A DNA stretch of 64,000 nt from Symsagittifera roscoffensis (GCF_963678635.1 NC_087069.1:34123090-34187089); one strand, 5' to 3'; shown: positions 24,651-38,036, counted from the first letter of the stretch. Notes: generated by a model not told the origin, from the sequence alone. A program made the numbers and translations.

Positions 24651-25606
24651 CTCGGCGCGCAAAATGCATTCAGATTGACAGAAGCGCCTGCAATTTTGCT
24701 TAGCGTCAGAAAATAGACAATCTTGTTGGGAGCCCTGTTGATTAGTGAAGCTCTAGCAACTTTGACATGAGAAATTGCTGGCCTTTGACAAATGCCGAGA
24801 ATGTAGAGCGGCGGAAGCTTTCTACGTGCCAAGCCTGCTAATAGCTGAAACAGATGGCTCTCATCAAAGACCCCAAGGTCGAAGGCTACTGGGGATCGTG
24901 GACCTGACTTGAATGGAGACAAAGAGGAGAGTACACCGAGAGATTGAAGACAAATCACTAAAAGATGAAGCAGAGAGCTTAAATTTGGATTTTGTAATAC
25001 AAGATGCTAGAGATATTCGTAGAGTTTGATGGAATGATGAGCGAACTACAAACGGATTCAGAAGTTATTAGTAGAAAAAAATTGGGAAAGCAAAAGCCAA
25101 CGTGGGATGACCCGTCAAGACGCAAACGTAGTCAATAAGTAACGTGGGAGGTGCCGACGACATGGAAAAAGGCGATGATTAATCCCAAGACACATCGAAA
25201 ATTTCTGAAACGATAATAACGCCCATTGTTTTGGCCGGAATAAAATCAAAAATGCAAGGTCTAAAACAAAAATTTTGACCTCATTCCTCCTGGTGAATGT
25301 TTGAAGGAAAATACTCAGCCATTGTGAAGATAGTACACTGACATAGTTCAGGCATTTCAGAAAGAATCATAGAAGAGGTGTGTCGCTGGACGTTTAACAC
25401 GCGTAGAGTATAGCAGAATAACAGTGCCGGACACTGTCAACCTAACTGAGGTCGCTAGTGGATATTTCGCAGTGTTAGACTTATGAAACACAGCACAAGA
25501 CCTTATCGCTGTAGCGACATTAGTTGCCATGAGATAATATCTGGAAAGCTTCATCCCTCACACAAAGAAGAAACATAAAACTTTTGAGCCACTGGTCCTA
25601 TAAAAA

Positions 25607-26575
25607 CCCGCATCCAAGTTTTGGCGTAAGTAATCGATTATAACTGATTATTATGATTGTTTTTTGACAATTATAGTTGATTATAATTATCAAAATTATG
25701 TGTTTAAAGGATTTATAACTGATTATAATCCTGATACTTTCCAAGAGATTATAACCTCTTATAATCAATTATAATTGATTATAGTTCTTACAAAAAACCC
25801 TTAAAATCAATTAAAATCGATTAGAATCGATTATAATCGATTATATTATCTTATTTTGCCAAAACTTTGTCAATTCAAAACTATGTTAGAATTATGTTTT
25901 ATGGGTTATTATTTTTGTGTCAATAAGAAAATCTTTAAGAGGGAGATCTCTTGATTACTTTGGTTCATCTGAACACAAAGTTTTACCACGAAGCAAAAGT
26001 TTCATAGAGATCCTTTCATATTAGTCTAAAGGTTCTCGCAGTAGATGAAAATTAAACTTTCCAAATCAAAAATGAAACTAAATCAATTTGCTGATGTTTT
26101 TTTATTTAAAAAGCTTAAAATATGCATCACAAAACAACTCTAATGGGAAAGAAAAGAAAAAAAAAACTTTTTAATTTGAATTGATTGGAAAACTTTAAAA
26201 ACATTTTTCTCATTTTTCATAGGAACCAACGTCTACAAAAAGCATAAAATAAGCAGCTTAGATGCAACTTCGAAGACAAAATGGACAAACAAAAGGGATT
26301 ATAATCTATTATAATCGATTATATTGGATTTTTGGGCAAAACTAATGAATTAGAAAATTGAATAAAAATAATTGATTATAATCAATTATAATTGATTATA
26401 ATTGTATCGAAAAATATACAATTGAAATGGATTATATTTAATTAAAATTTTATTTTAAAAGAGAGAAAATAATCGATTATTAATCGATTAAAAGCGATCG
26501 TTTCTCAATTTTAGTAAGACTGGTACTAAAATCGTATTATAATCTATTTTATTAACGCTTGAAACTGGATGCGGG
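25607..26575. mobile_element. TIR element with GATTATAAT sub-repeats, unit 1
   Basis: The left end reads CCCGCATCCAAGTTTTGGCG and the right end, read inwards on the other strand, CCCGCATCCAGTTTCAAGCG: a 10-base perfect and then imperfect terminal inverted repeat. Inside, many copies of a GATTATAAT / TTATAATCGATTATAA motif crowd the two flanks (25625-25850 and 26295-26540), as subterminal repeats do in non-autonomous DNA transposons. No ORF of note. No clear target-site duplication can be read, so the superfamily stays open. Confidence 0.5.
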
Positions 26576-27759
26576 AAGTTTCTTGGAAAACCCCAAAACA
26601 GGTAAACGTTCCAAAGCGGTTTCGGAACGTTAATTGAACAAAAGATTGGATCAACGCCGGAAATATATGCTCGGATGTCTGTCCTATTGAGCTCTGAGTT
26701 ACAACTTTGCTTGCCTGCCACCTCTCGAATATTGAAATGAAAGGATTACGACCCAGAACAAAGAAAATAAAAAAAAACAAATTGGTCTGAAAAAGGTCGT
26801 TGAAGTATTTGATTATGAGTGAGAAAGCAGTAAGAGTTTTTGCAAAGCGATGAAAGGCTCTCTATATGGCACAAATGAGTAATTGCTAGCACCTAGTTGA
26901 AAAAAAAGACAGCTCCAGCTCGGACATTTGGTGCCAAAAACAAAAAATAAATCCAATAGAATAATGCTACTGCACGCAAAATACACCAGAAAATACTATT
27001 GCGAGTGCATACAAAAGATGGAGAAGAACGAGAACCCGTGTTAATAAAAAAGACCAGAAGATTCCCCAATAAAGAGTTGAGGCTCAAAAATGATTTGATT
27101 AAAATTTGGCAAAATCCAGTGAATGCTGTGAATCTGGAAAGCAGTCACATCAATTTTTGTGGAACTTCCTGAATGGTTTACAGTTCATTCAACAATTGTT
27201 AGCAAGTCACAATTGTTAGCAATGAGTCGCATAAAATCTTTATTAATATAATAATAAGTAGAGAAATATATCGCAACTACACTCTCCTTATGTGCAATAG
27301 AGTCTAATCTAAGCCTTTCGGATCCTGGGTATTCACAATAATTGTGTTTGATTCGAATGCCTATTGATATTAGAGCTGCAGGTAAAAAACTCGCAGCTTT
27401 GAATGTTTTTCTTTAAAAAAAATCAAAAAGAAACAAATGTTTCTTTAGAGGCATTTTCCATTAAAATGAAAAAGATTTTAAAAACCACGAAAAGTTGAAT
27501 TAGTGAAAGCCTGGAATCTGATTACATGATCTCGAAATTACTCGATTCTGATAGTTTGATTTTCTCCGTTTGTTACGAAAATATTTTCATTCTTTTTTTC
27601 TTCTATATTTTGCTTGCTTACTGGAAAACACAATTGAAAGTATATATTTTCTAATAACTTTTTTTTGGGAATTTTCAAATGTCCCTTTTTTAGGTGCCAT
27701 CTAATGTATCTTGATTTTGTTACAGGCTAAACGCCCAATGTTTTTACACGCTGCCAGTC

Positions 27760-30700
27760 AATGGGAATGAGGATGTGAAATCTAGGTTCTGTGACAAATA
27801 TTGCAGGAGAGCCGATGCAGCACGACATCCAAAAATCTGTGTTCGAGGAGATGTTTTTTGTCCAGAAGGTAATTTTTGTACTCAAATTCAACAGGAAATG
27901 AATTTCCATTAAATAAAAGCAGCAGGTAAGGTCTACACCTAATTCAACCAAATTCGTATCTTGCGAGAATATACGTTCTAGCTTTTGTTCACTTCAACGT
28001 CATCACAAGAAAAATTCTGGGTTAAAAGCGAGGAAAACGAGTGATTCTGATGCTGATTTGAATAAAATTTTGAAAAACGAGGAGGATTGTGAACAATTCC
28101 AATTTGAGTTGAATGCCTGCCAACAATTCTTGACAGACGCCGAGATGAATGAAAGTTGCCAAAAGGTTTTAAGTTGTCAACTTCTCAAACAAGATCCTAA
28201 ACTATTTAAAGAAAACTTGGATCAAGTCTAACAAAAAACTTGATTGCGCAGCCAAAATCAACCTTGCCCTGGTACGTGTACTCCATAAAATAGAAACAGG
28301 CGATTATCGTTATTTGGTTCATTAAAAGAAAGTAAATAAAAAAGATATCATTGTACAAAAGAAAGAGAGAAAATAGAAAATGGCAGTTCAAATAAATCCC
28401 TTTTGTTACAACTTTCGCCCTATTACTTAAAAATATACCTTTGGTATGTCCAGATTCAGTGATTCCCATAACACTTCTGAAAAACCATCAAGTTAACTGT
28501 TTGATTTCGGACTCGCGGAATTATCCAAGCAAGAACATCTTGGTTTGTTTCGAGCCCCTGCTGGTAATTTGCGCAGAACAACTAATTTTGAAATATCCAG
28601 CTCGAACAATGTTAATGATTTCCTTGAAAAGATGGGACGCAATCCGAGACAATTTTGTGGAGTATCGATAGATAAAAGCCAACAGTTGAAAATATAGTAG
28701 AGACAAACGTTCAAGATGGAGATTTTGTAAGCGAATTAAGCTAGAAGAAGTATCGGTAAATAGGAGAACAGTGAGGCTTCTACTTCGTGTCAAATAAACT
28801 TCTTCAAATGCATTCTATCCGAATCTGGCGATAATTGTTTCACATGATTTCAAGCGTCATTTTCTTTGTCGCAAAAATCGAGTCAAAAACATTTACTCCA
28901 AAATTGTTCACAAATTACGAGAGAGGTAATTTGAAAAAAATTGATCGATTCAATATTGAGTACACCAAAGAGCAAATTTGATTCAAAAATTTCGCCCTTT
29001 TTGACTTTGATTCTATAAGTGTACCTGCCAAAGAGTTGAGTTCGACAGAAACAATAACCCAGATTGAAAAGCCTGAGCGCATTTTAATATCAATTTTATC
29101 CAATTTGATCGAGTAACCCATATTTTATGTAAAAACATGCACAATACCTCATTAATGAATTTGTTGCAAACTTCGAATGTTGACTGCAAAAAAATGAAGT
29201 GTATTTGTGATCAGATTTTCCTGAAAAACCAAATAACAGTAAAAAAGAACTGCAGACGATTTGCAGCTTTCTATACAAACAACGTAGGTTCAACAAAAAG
29301 ATGAGCGTGCTAAGGACGAGAAAAAAAACGATGGCATCCACTCAATTTCTCAGGATTCAATGGAAAATAAATGGCTGATTTGATGGAACATATCGAGAGG
29401 TACACTAACTCCTTGCCAGTATTTGCTTTCAAAAGTGGTCGGTTCGGAATAAACATCGTCAAATCATATCTGAACCCCTAACTAATCAAGCAAAAAGCAA
29501 TTAAACCATATATTTTCAAAAATTCAATAATTTGTTTTTTCGTTCAGATTTAGAGACATCTAAATTCTCGACATTATGAAGGTGTTGAGTGGAGCTTCTA
29601 CTTAAGAATCTGTACCAAAAGCTTGCAAAGACTGTGAGATGAAAGGATACTTTCCATACGAGTGATTTGATACTCCCAATAAGCTCGAAGACCAACGTCG
29701 ACAGCAATTTGATTTTACAGTAAATTGAAGACAGCAACTCTCTCGATAAAGCTTATGATGATTTTCAGAATTTGATCAAAACTGGGTTAATTGAAGAGCA
29801 AGCACTGAAAAAACTCGGGCTTAAAACCAAACCAATTGCAGGATTGGAAAACCAGAACTACCTGAAATCCATCTGAGAAAGGGAAAAGTCGACAACGATT
29901 TTCTACAGTAGTGTATCACAATGATTCCCTTCCTACCCTTGAAACTATGGTGAAAAAGATCAATTTCTATCAGCATAACGAGTTAGACATTATATAACTC
30001 TGCTGCACGCTACCGAATCTAGCGTCTACCTAATTCAACCGACTACAAGTTTTACTCCTTCTTCTCGAATGACAGCGAGTTATTTTAAAAATACGGGAAC
30101 ATATGAGAGAAGGTCTCTCAATTGTTTTCACGAGGTAAACAGTAGCAAACGAGACGTTAATCCAAGATTCAAATAACTTGCGTTAACTAATTATTGGATC
30201 ATTGGATTGATAGAAGTCAATTCTATTCTGGCTTATATACGAGATGAGACTACAACGAAAGAACACAATATTTTCTGGAAAGGCAAATCAAGTATTTACG
30301 TCTAAAAAATCGGTCATGTCATAACTTTAAGCAACCGCACCTCAAAGAAAATTTTGAAAGCTACCGCGCAACAGAAATTTAAAAAAAAACTGTTCGCTTC
30401 AGTGTTGATGGATATTGTTATCATTGTAAGACGGTTTTAAGCAATGGGATGTTATTTTCATTTCTGTCCGTGTCATGAAGTTAGACTTAGCCTTAGGGTT
30501 GATGATATCAATGGAGGAACTAAGAAAAAAGAAACCAAAAAGCTTCGAAAAAATTACATTCGAAAAAAAAGATACTCCTTTGAACAAATCAGGGACTGTA
30601 GTAGTTGGGAACAAAGAATCTACAAAAAAGAGCACACAACAGAAAGCTGATGAGAATACTGAGACCAATCGTAGCGTATGCAAGGATCAGGAAAAAAGCC

Positions 30701-30900
30701 GATATTGCAATGACTCAAAAGATCTCCCGGAGAAGACACCAGAGTTATATATAATTGGGAGAAGGCTGGTAAAAGCCGACTCCGTAGTGTACGCCTTCCA
30801 GTTGAGAGCCTTCGATTTTTTTTTTACAAATTCGCGAATCTACAGGTTTATATGATTATTTGGTTCGTCTTCAGAAAGGCTGCAACGCTGCACTATAAGC
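27760..30900 (+). pseudogene. Decayed family-B DNA polymerase-like gene, unit 2
   Basis: Same gene remnant as in unit 1, with the same block order: Cys-rich segment at about 27780, exonuclease-I-like DFD at 29003-29011, PVFAFKSGRFGINIVK at about 29415-29460, LPTLETMVKKINFY at about 29930, and the HFCPC block at 30455. Most stops are shared with unit 1, so decay began before the duplication. One A-run near 30625 is a base shorter than in unit 1, which cuts the last open frame early (30444-30650). Inactive. Confidence 0.5.
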
Positions 30901-31960
30901 AGCTTAATTTCTCAGGAGAAGCTAAATGGAGAAGGATATGCAATGCAGCTACCGCTAGGCCGAGACGACGCGAAGAGAATTGAGCTAATTTGATAATTGA
31001 AATACTCGGCGCGCAAAATGCATTTAGATTGACAGAGGAGCCTGCAATTTTGCCCAGCGTCAGAAAATAGACAATCTTGTTGGGAGCCCTGTTGATTAGT
31101 GAAGCTCTAGCAACATTGAAATGAGAAATTGCTGGCAGTTGACAAATGCCGAGAATGTAGAGCGGCGCGTGCTTTATACGTGCCAAGCCTGCCAATAGCT
31201 GAAACAGATGGCTCTCATCAAAGACCCCAAGGTCGAAGGCTACTGGGGATCGTGGACCTGACTTGAATGGAGACAAAGAGGAGAGTACACCGAGAGATTG
31301 AAGACAAATCACTAAAAGATGAAGCAGTGAGCTTAAATTTGGATTTTGTAATACAAGATGCTAGAGATATTCGTAGAGTTTGATGGAATGATGAGCGAAC
31401 TACAAACGGATTCAGAAGTTATTAGTAGAAAAAAATTGGGAAAGCGAAAGCCAACGTGGGATGACCCGTCAAGACGCAAACGTAGTCAATAAGTAACGTG
31501 GGAGGTGCCGACGACATGGAAAAAGGCGATGATTAATCCCAAGACACATCGAAAATTTCTGAAACGATAATAACGCCCATTGTTTTGGCCGGAATAAAAT
31601 CAAAAATGCAAGGTCTAAAACAAAAATTTTGACCTCATTCCTCCTGGTGAATGTTTGAAGGAAAATACTCAGCCATTGTGAAGATAGTACACTGACATAG
31701 TTCAGGCATTTCAGAAAGAATCATAGAAGAGGTGTGTCGCTGGACGTTTAACACGCGTAGAGTATAGCAGAATAACAGTGCCGGACACTGTCAACCTAAC
31801 TGAGGTCGCTAGTGGATATTTCGCAGTGTTAGACTTATGAAACACAGCACAAGACCTTATCGCTGTAGCGACATTAGTTGCCATGAGATAATATCTGGAA
31901 AGCTTCATCCCTCACACAAAGAAGAAACATAAAACTTTTGAGCCACTGGTCCTATAAAAA

Positions 31961-32928
31961 CCCGCATCCAAGTTTTGGCGTAAGTAATCGATTATAACTG
32001 ATTATTATGATTGTTTTTTGACAATTATAGTTGATTATAATTATCAAAATTATGTGTTTAAAGGATTTATAACTGATTATAATCCTGATACTTTCCAAGA
32101 GATTATAACCTCTTATAATCAATTATAATTGATTATAGTTCTTACAAAAAACCCTTAAAATCAATTAAAATCGATTAGAATCGATTATAATCGATTATAT
32201 TATCTTATTTTGCCAAAACTTTGTCAATTCAAAACTATGTTAGAATTATGTTTTATGGGTTATTATTTTTGTGTCAATAAGAAAATCTTTAAGAGGGAGA
32301 TCTCTTGATTACTTTGGTTCATCTGAACACAAAGTTTTACCACGAAGCAAAAGTTTCATAGAGATCCTTTCATATTAGTCTAAAGGTTCTCGCAGTAGAT
32401 GAAAATTAAACTTTCCAAATCAAAAATGAAACTAAATCAATTTGCTGATGTTTTGTTATTTAAAAAGCTTAAAATATGCATCACAAAACAACTCTAATGG
32501 GAAAGAAAAGAAAAAAAAACTTTTTAATTTGAATTGATTGGAAAACTTTAAAAACATTTTTCTCATTTTTCATAGGAACCAACGTCTACAAAAAGCATAA
32601 AATAAGCAGCTTAGATGCAACTTCGAAGACAAAATGGACAAACAAAAGGGATTATAATCTATTATAATCGATTATATTGGATTTTTGGGCAAAACTAATG
32701 AATTAGAAAATTGAATAAAAATAATTGATTATAATCAATTATAATTGATTATAATTGTATCGAAAAATATACAATTGAAATGGATTATATTTAATTAAAA
32801 TTTTATTTTAAAAGAGAGAAAATAATCGATTATTAATCGATTAAAAGCGATCGTTTCTCAATTTTAGTAAGACTGGTACTAAAATCGTATTATAATCTAT
32901 TTTATTAACGCTTGAAACTGGATGCGGG
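31961..32928. mobile_element. TIR element with GATTATAAT sub-repeats, unit 2
   Basis: Copy of the 25607-26575 element inside unit 2, almost identical to it, with the same CCCGCATCCA ends. The only differences seen are a T to G change and one base in an A-run. Confidence 0.5.
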
Positions 32929-33545
32929 AAGTTTCTTGGAAAACCCCAAAACAGGTAAACGTTCCAAAGCGGTTTCGGAACGTTAATTGAACAAAAGATT
33001 GGATCAACGCCGGAAATATATGCTCGGATGTCTGTCCTATTGAGCTCTGAGTTACAACTTTGCTTGCCTGCCACCTCTCGAATATTGAAATGAAAGGATT
33101 ACGACCCAGAACAAAGAAAATAAAAAAAAACAAATTGGTCTGAAAAAGGTCGTTGAAGTATTTGATTATGAGTGAGAAAGCAGTAAGAGTTTTTGCAAAG
33201 CGATGAAAGGCTCTCTATATGGCACAAATGAGTAATTGCTAGCACCTAGTTGAAAAAAAGATAGCTCCAGCTTGAAAATTTGGTGCCAAAAACAAAAAAT
33301 AAATCAATAGAAAAATGCTACTGCACACGAAATACACCAGAGTATACTACTGCAAGTGCATACAAAAGATGAAGAAAAACTAGAAACCGTGTTAATAATG
33401 AAAAGATCAGAAGATTCCCCAGTAAAGAGTTGAGGCTCAAAAATGAGTTGATTGAAAATTTGGCAAAATCCAGTGAAAACTGTGAATCTGGAAACAGTCA
33501 CATCTTTTTTGTGGAATTTCCTGAATGGTTCACAGTTCATTCAAC

Positions 33546-36500
33546 GGCGAAGACCTACCTCGCTGTTACCTTGACTAAGAGCAGGCCGTATCGCTGCCAT
33601 TCTGGGTGTACACAAAACCAACAATCAGAGAAATTGCTAGAAAACAGATCAAGCATTAAAAATGTTTCTAAAGAGATTGATCCATCAGGATGGTGACCCG
33701 TTGCAAAATATCAACTCAAATAGGTTCAACCAAATGAAATTAAGTTACTGGAGCAGTGTTATCAATCCATCTCTCATCATTTTTTATTTCGTGCTCGATC
33801 ATTCAGGTAACTGCACATTACCTTGATTGTCGACTCACCTAACAAAATCTGAAAACTTTCAAATACTATCTTTTTTTGTTCTCGACTCAACCATATACGC
33901 TACTATTTTCCCAGTTGACTTTTCCTCAGTCCAAAAAGCGACTAACTTTCCAAACAATTAGAAAATTAAGCAGGAAACTATCTTCAATCGGGAAGAGAGA
34001 ACAAAAGAAAACAAATCTGCTCTATTAAAAAAAATTGAACAAGGGTCTTATTTTTGTTTTCTATGAGTACAAAATTGGGTTCAACAAACATCGAAAACAT
34101 AAAAGAGGAGCTGCAGTTTTATGCAAAGCAAATACCTCAAAAGATTGGACGAACTCCATGGAAATTTTCAGACACACTAAACCAAAAAGTCTTTTTATTG
34201 GATCAACGAGACCCGATCTATCCGGAATTTTTTTGTTTGCCTTTGATTACATGAATACAGAATGCTTCGAAATCAATTATTTGTTGCGTTGTCAAAAACG
34301 AGAAAAAGTTCGAAAATCTGGAATCTTCCTAGTTGTTCACAACCCAATTCGTGACTTTTATCTTGACTGAAAGCCAGCCATGTTGCTGCCATTCTGATTG
34401 TCTAGAAAATCGACAATCAGAGAAATCACTAGAAAACAGATCAAGCAAAGGCTCGGGTTAGAGGAAGAAGGGGAAATTTTTGTAAAGTGTTCGACTACTC
34501 AGGTTTGTCAACCTATCGCACATTGTCGATTCAATTAGTTTCAACCACTTGAAACCAAATTACAGAAGCAGAGTTATCAAACTTAAGTTTATCATTTTTT
34601 TTTATAAACGTTCAATCATTCAGGTAACAACATTACATTAAATATGGCCGCATCTGACGAATCAGAAAATCTTCAATTTCAATTCATTCCTGTGCGTAGG
34701 CAACCCATATTCACTAAATTAGTCCATGAAACTATTAACTTTCCAAATAATTAGACAGTTTTGCATTACACTATATTTAATCGTGAAGTTTTTCAATAGA
34801 ACAAAACTGACATGAAATTTTCTGCATGAAAAAGATTGAAGTTTCTGTTTTGTATGTATGTCCGACGGAAACTTTTAGATGGAATGAACCAACAGTTTTT
34901 TTTTGCTCAATTAACCAGAGCGTTATTACCTGGAATCTTTTTTTGCCCTCGGATGTATGAATACAGCAAGCTTTGAACTCAGTTATTTGATGCGTTGTCA
35001 AAAATCAGAAAATATGGAACATCCGGAACTTAACAATCAGAGACATCACTATTACTGGAGGAATGAAGGAAAACCATTCTAAATTGATCAACAGTTTTAT
35101 AAGGTGTTCAACTATTTAGGCTGGTCAAAAGCAACTACAACAATTAATTAGGCGAACTCCGGTTGAAACTTTCAGATGAACTAAAGCAACAAATTTTTTG
35201 CTGGATTAACGAGATGGTTATTATCTGGATTCAATTTTTCTGTTTGCCTTCGGGTGAAAGAATACAGAATGCTTTGAAATCAGTTACTTGGCGCGTTGTC
35301 AAAACTGAGAAAACTCAGAAAACCAGGAATCTTCGGAGTAATTTACTATCCAATCATCATCGATGACTTGGGTAATTGTTACCCTGACTAAAAGCAGGCC
35401 GTTTTGACGCCAATCTGCGAAATCGCAAGCAAACAGATCAAGCAAGGGCTCTTGCTGGAGGAGGAGAGGGCAACCATTCTAAATTGATTTAAAGTTTTAT
35501 CACGTATTCGACCATTAAGGTTGGTTACAACAATAATTTGGTCGAACTCGACGGAAACTTTCATTAACTAAAGCTAAATTTTTTTGCTGAGTTTTTGAGA
35601 CCAATGTTATCGGGAACTTTTTTGTTTGCCCTCGGGTGCATGATTGCAGGATGCTTTGAAATCAGTTATTTGAGTCTTTGTACATCATCGGGGACCTGCA
35701 TCATTGCTAACTTGAGTAAGGGCAGGCCGTTTTGCTGCTAACCTGGGTGTCCAGAAAATCGACAATCAGAGACATCATAAGCAAACAGATTAAGCAAGGT
35801 CTCTTGCTGGAGGAAGAGGGCGCAACCATTCTAATTTCATAGAAAATTTTTATAGCCTGGTCAATCCTTCAAGTTGCTCATCCCACGGCTCATTGTCAAC
35901 TCATTTGAATTCAATTGATTGAAATCAAGTTACTGGAGCTGTGTTATCAATTTAAATTTAAAACAACTTTTTTTATAACGTGGTCGGTAATTAGTGTAAT
36001 AGCACATCACATTAGTTTTGGCAATACCCAACCAAATCTGAAAAGATTCAATTACGTTCCATTTCGTTCACGAATCAGTTAAACTATTCCCAATTGGTTG
36101 TTCTCAAACCAAGAAGCCATTAATTTTCTGTACAACCAGAAACGTTGCCGACTATTATCATCAATTGTGAATTCTTTCAATGAAATTGAAACAAATCTGT
36201 TCATTTCAATAAAAAAAATTTAACAAGACTTTTTCTGCACAAAAGACAGTGTAGTATTTTGTTGGCTATTATAATGAAAACGCGTGGAAAAACATAAGAA
36301 CATAAACCAAGGAGCTGCAGTCTTATACAAAGCAAACACCACTAAAAATTGGGTGAGCTTAGACGAAAACTTTCAGATCGACTAAAGCAACAAACTTATT
36401 CTGCTGGATCAGCGAGACCCTAAGTATTTAGATGCAGGCCCTTGTGTGCATGAATGCTCGCCCTTGGGTGCATGAATACAGGATGATTTGAAATCAGTTT

Positions 36501-36850
36501 TTTGAGTTTTTGCGTCACTGTTAACTTGAATAAGAGCAGGCCGTTTCGCTGCTATCCTGTGTGTCCAGAAAAATGACAAACAAAGACATCGCAAGCAAAC
36601 AGATCAAGCAAGGCCTCATGCTGGAGGAAAATGGACAACCGTTTTAAATTCATTAAAAATTTAGTAACGAGGTCGATTCTTCAGGTTGTTCAACCCGTTG
36701 CACAGTGTCAACTCATTTGGATTCAATCAATTGCAAACAAGTTACTGGAGCAGTGTTATCAATTTAAAGGTGATCAGTTTTTTTATATTGTGGTCAATAT
36801 TTCAGGTAACCGCACATCACAGTAATTATGGCCCCACCTAACCAAATCTG
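33546..36850 (+). repeat. Array of diverged direct repeats (about 0.3-1.0 kb spacing)
   Basis: A marker segment with GCAGGCCGTTTTGCTGC followed 40-50 bases later by AAACAGATCAAGCAAGG recurs in the same orientation at about 33580, 34372, 35391, 35726 and 36536. Between markers other blocks recur too, such as one encoding LDQRDP (34197 and 36404) and one reading AGGTAACCGCACATCAC (33807, 36804). Traces of coding (RKSTIRDI, KQIKQGLLLEEE) appear in several units but none is open for long. Fragments of the same blocks begin at the right end of tandem unit 2. This may be a serially duplicated retroelement fragment; I cannot name the family. Confidence 0.6.
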
Positions 36851-37366
36851 GAAAAATTCATTTACTTTCCATTCTGGTTCACGAATCAGCTAAATTGACT
36901 ATACTACACCCAAATAACTTTTCTCAAACCAAAAATTGAATAATTTTCAATACAATCAGAAATTTTGAACAATTTTATCTCCAATTGAGAATTCCTTGCA
37001 AAAAAAAAACGAAATAATTTTGTTCATTTCATAAATTAATTTTAAAATGATTTTTTTTCTGCATGAAAAAGAGTGTAGTATTTTGTTGGCTATGATAATG
37101 AAAACGCGTTCAAAATCATTTTAAGCCGAAAAATTATTTAAGGGAAGAAAATACGAAAAAATTAAAATGTACGAAGCCAATTGCAAATTGCAGGAGTAAA
37201 TGAAAACACAAAAGCAACTGTAATCAAAACTGAATACAGCAAAAAGTTCGACAAGTAAATCGACAAAAAAATTAACAATTGTGGCAAATAAGTCGAAAAA
37301 ACATAAGCAGACAGAAAACAAGACGACATCGTTTTGAAATTGAATAATTTTTGTATAAAAAAAACA

Positions 37367-37445
37367 GGATCTGATCAGATTCGAACCAGGGAATTTTGCC
37401 GTCCCAGGCGTATTCGTTACCTCCAGACTAAGTGTGCCGAAGACT
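37367..37445 (-). repeat. tRNA-like SINE head (tentative)
   Basis: The minus strand has an A-box-like TTAGTCTGGAGGTAACG and a B-box GGTTCGAATC about 35 bases apart, with a Pro-tRNA-like CCTGGGAC stretch between. The T and anticodon stems do not pair fully, so it is not a functional tRNA. Confidence 0.4.
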
Positions 37446-37611
37446 CTTGAAAATTTGATTTCATTATAAGCCAAGATACCAAGTGACTCAAGTGATTCTG
37501 TTAAGCAAGTTCTTAAGCCTAAAGAAAGCCAAGTTGTCAAAAAGTTTTTTTTTGCGGAGCTAAGCACACAAATATAGCAGCTCCAAATTAGCCAAAACTG
37601 TCTATTTGCAA

Positions 37612-37692
37612 GAAAAACAGGTTTAAACTGGAATCGAACTCCTGGGTTTTGTCGTCTCAAGCATGGCGTTACAGCAACTTGGACACATAGGG
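37612..37692 (-). repeat. tRNA-like SINE head (tentative)
   Basis: The minus strand carries CCAAGTTGCTGTAACGCCATG and a B-box AGTTCGATTCC with an AAACCCAGG stretch before it. Same orientation as the neighbours at 37.4 and 38.0 kb. Acceptor ends do not pair convincingly. Confidence 0.35.
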
Positions 37693-37957
37693 GTTAAGTT
37701 GCCCTTTGCATTCACAAGCAAAAACATGACCGATAACGCTACTGGGAGAAACTGAATGAGTAAATCTTTGAGTCAACAAAATTTCTTCAGTGATGCTCGC
37801 TAATTATGAGTCTACATAATTGCAAAGTGACGCAAGCCAATTATGACGTATTAGCAGTACCAGTCATTTTGAAAAAAAAAATTTACCAACTAATATGCCT
37901 CAAATTATAGAGCAGACGCATTTTAACTAGTATACGAAAAAGTTCATAAAAGATATC

Positions 37958-38036
37958 CGACCCTGCTCAAGTTCGAACCCTATTATTTTGTTGCGGGTCT
38001 CCTTCCCTACCTCTACGCTACAGATCCATGATACCT
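37958..38036 (-). repeat. tRNA-like SINE head (tentative)
   Basis: The minus strand has A-box TGTAGCGTAGAGGTAGG and B-box GGTTCGAACTT in tRNA spacing. The D-loop-like GAGGTAGG is the best of the four. Stems are imperfect. Confidence 0.4.

Larger units (their letters stand above)
20846..27191 (+). repeat. Tandem duplication, unit 1 (6.35 kb)
   Basis: The unit beginning at the shared CAAGTCACAATTGTTAGCAATGAG string is repeated head-to-tail from 27203. Much of it (20846 to about 24840) shows scattered substitutions and small indels against unit 2, but about 24840-26885 is almost identical to 31190-33240 (a few single-base differences). The string AATTGTTAGCAA occurs twice around the junction (27190-27212). 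It contains a ruined DNA polymerase gene and a nested TIR element, both present in each unit, so both predate the duplication. Confidence 0.9.
27203..33545 (+). repeat. Tandem duplication, unit 2 (6.34 kb)
   Basis: Second copy of the 20846-27191 unit in the same orientation. Similarity ends near 33545, just after GTTCATTCAAC. Differences from unit 1 are spread over the left two thirds and resume after about 33240, while the block between is nearly identical. Confidence 0.9.

Noticed and set aside
25357-25554. 65-codon minus-strand frame identical in both tandem units
   Set aside because: The identity reflects the homogenised block, not selection; there is no known domain.
25620-26540. CRISPR-like or satellite array of GATTATAAT
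   Set aside because: The motif is short, in both orientations and irregularly spaced, with no unique spacers of constant length; it fits subterminal repeats of a transposon better.
26488-26780. Two overlapping minus-strand frames repeated at 32841-33133
   Set aside because: They overlap the end of the TIR element, have no domain, and are duplicated only because the unit is duplicated.
37367-37445. Functional tRNA-Pro gene
   Set aside because: A and B boxes are present but the anticodon and T stems do not pair properly and the acceptor ends do not match.
37121-37660. 179-codon minus-strand frame
   Set aside because: It runs through a tRNA-like segment and has hydrophobic, low-complexity composition; no homology recognised.
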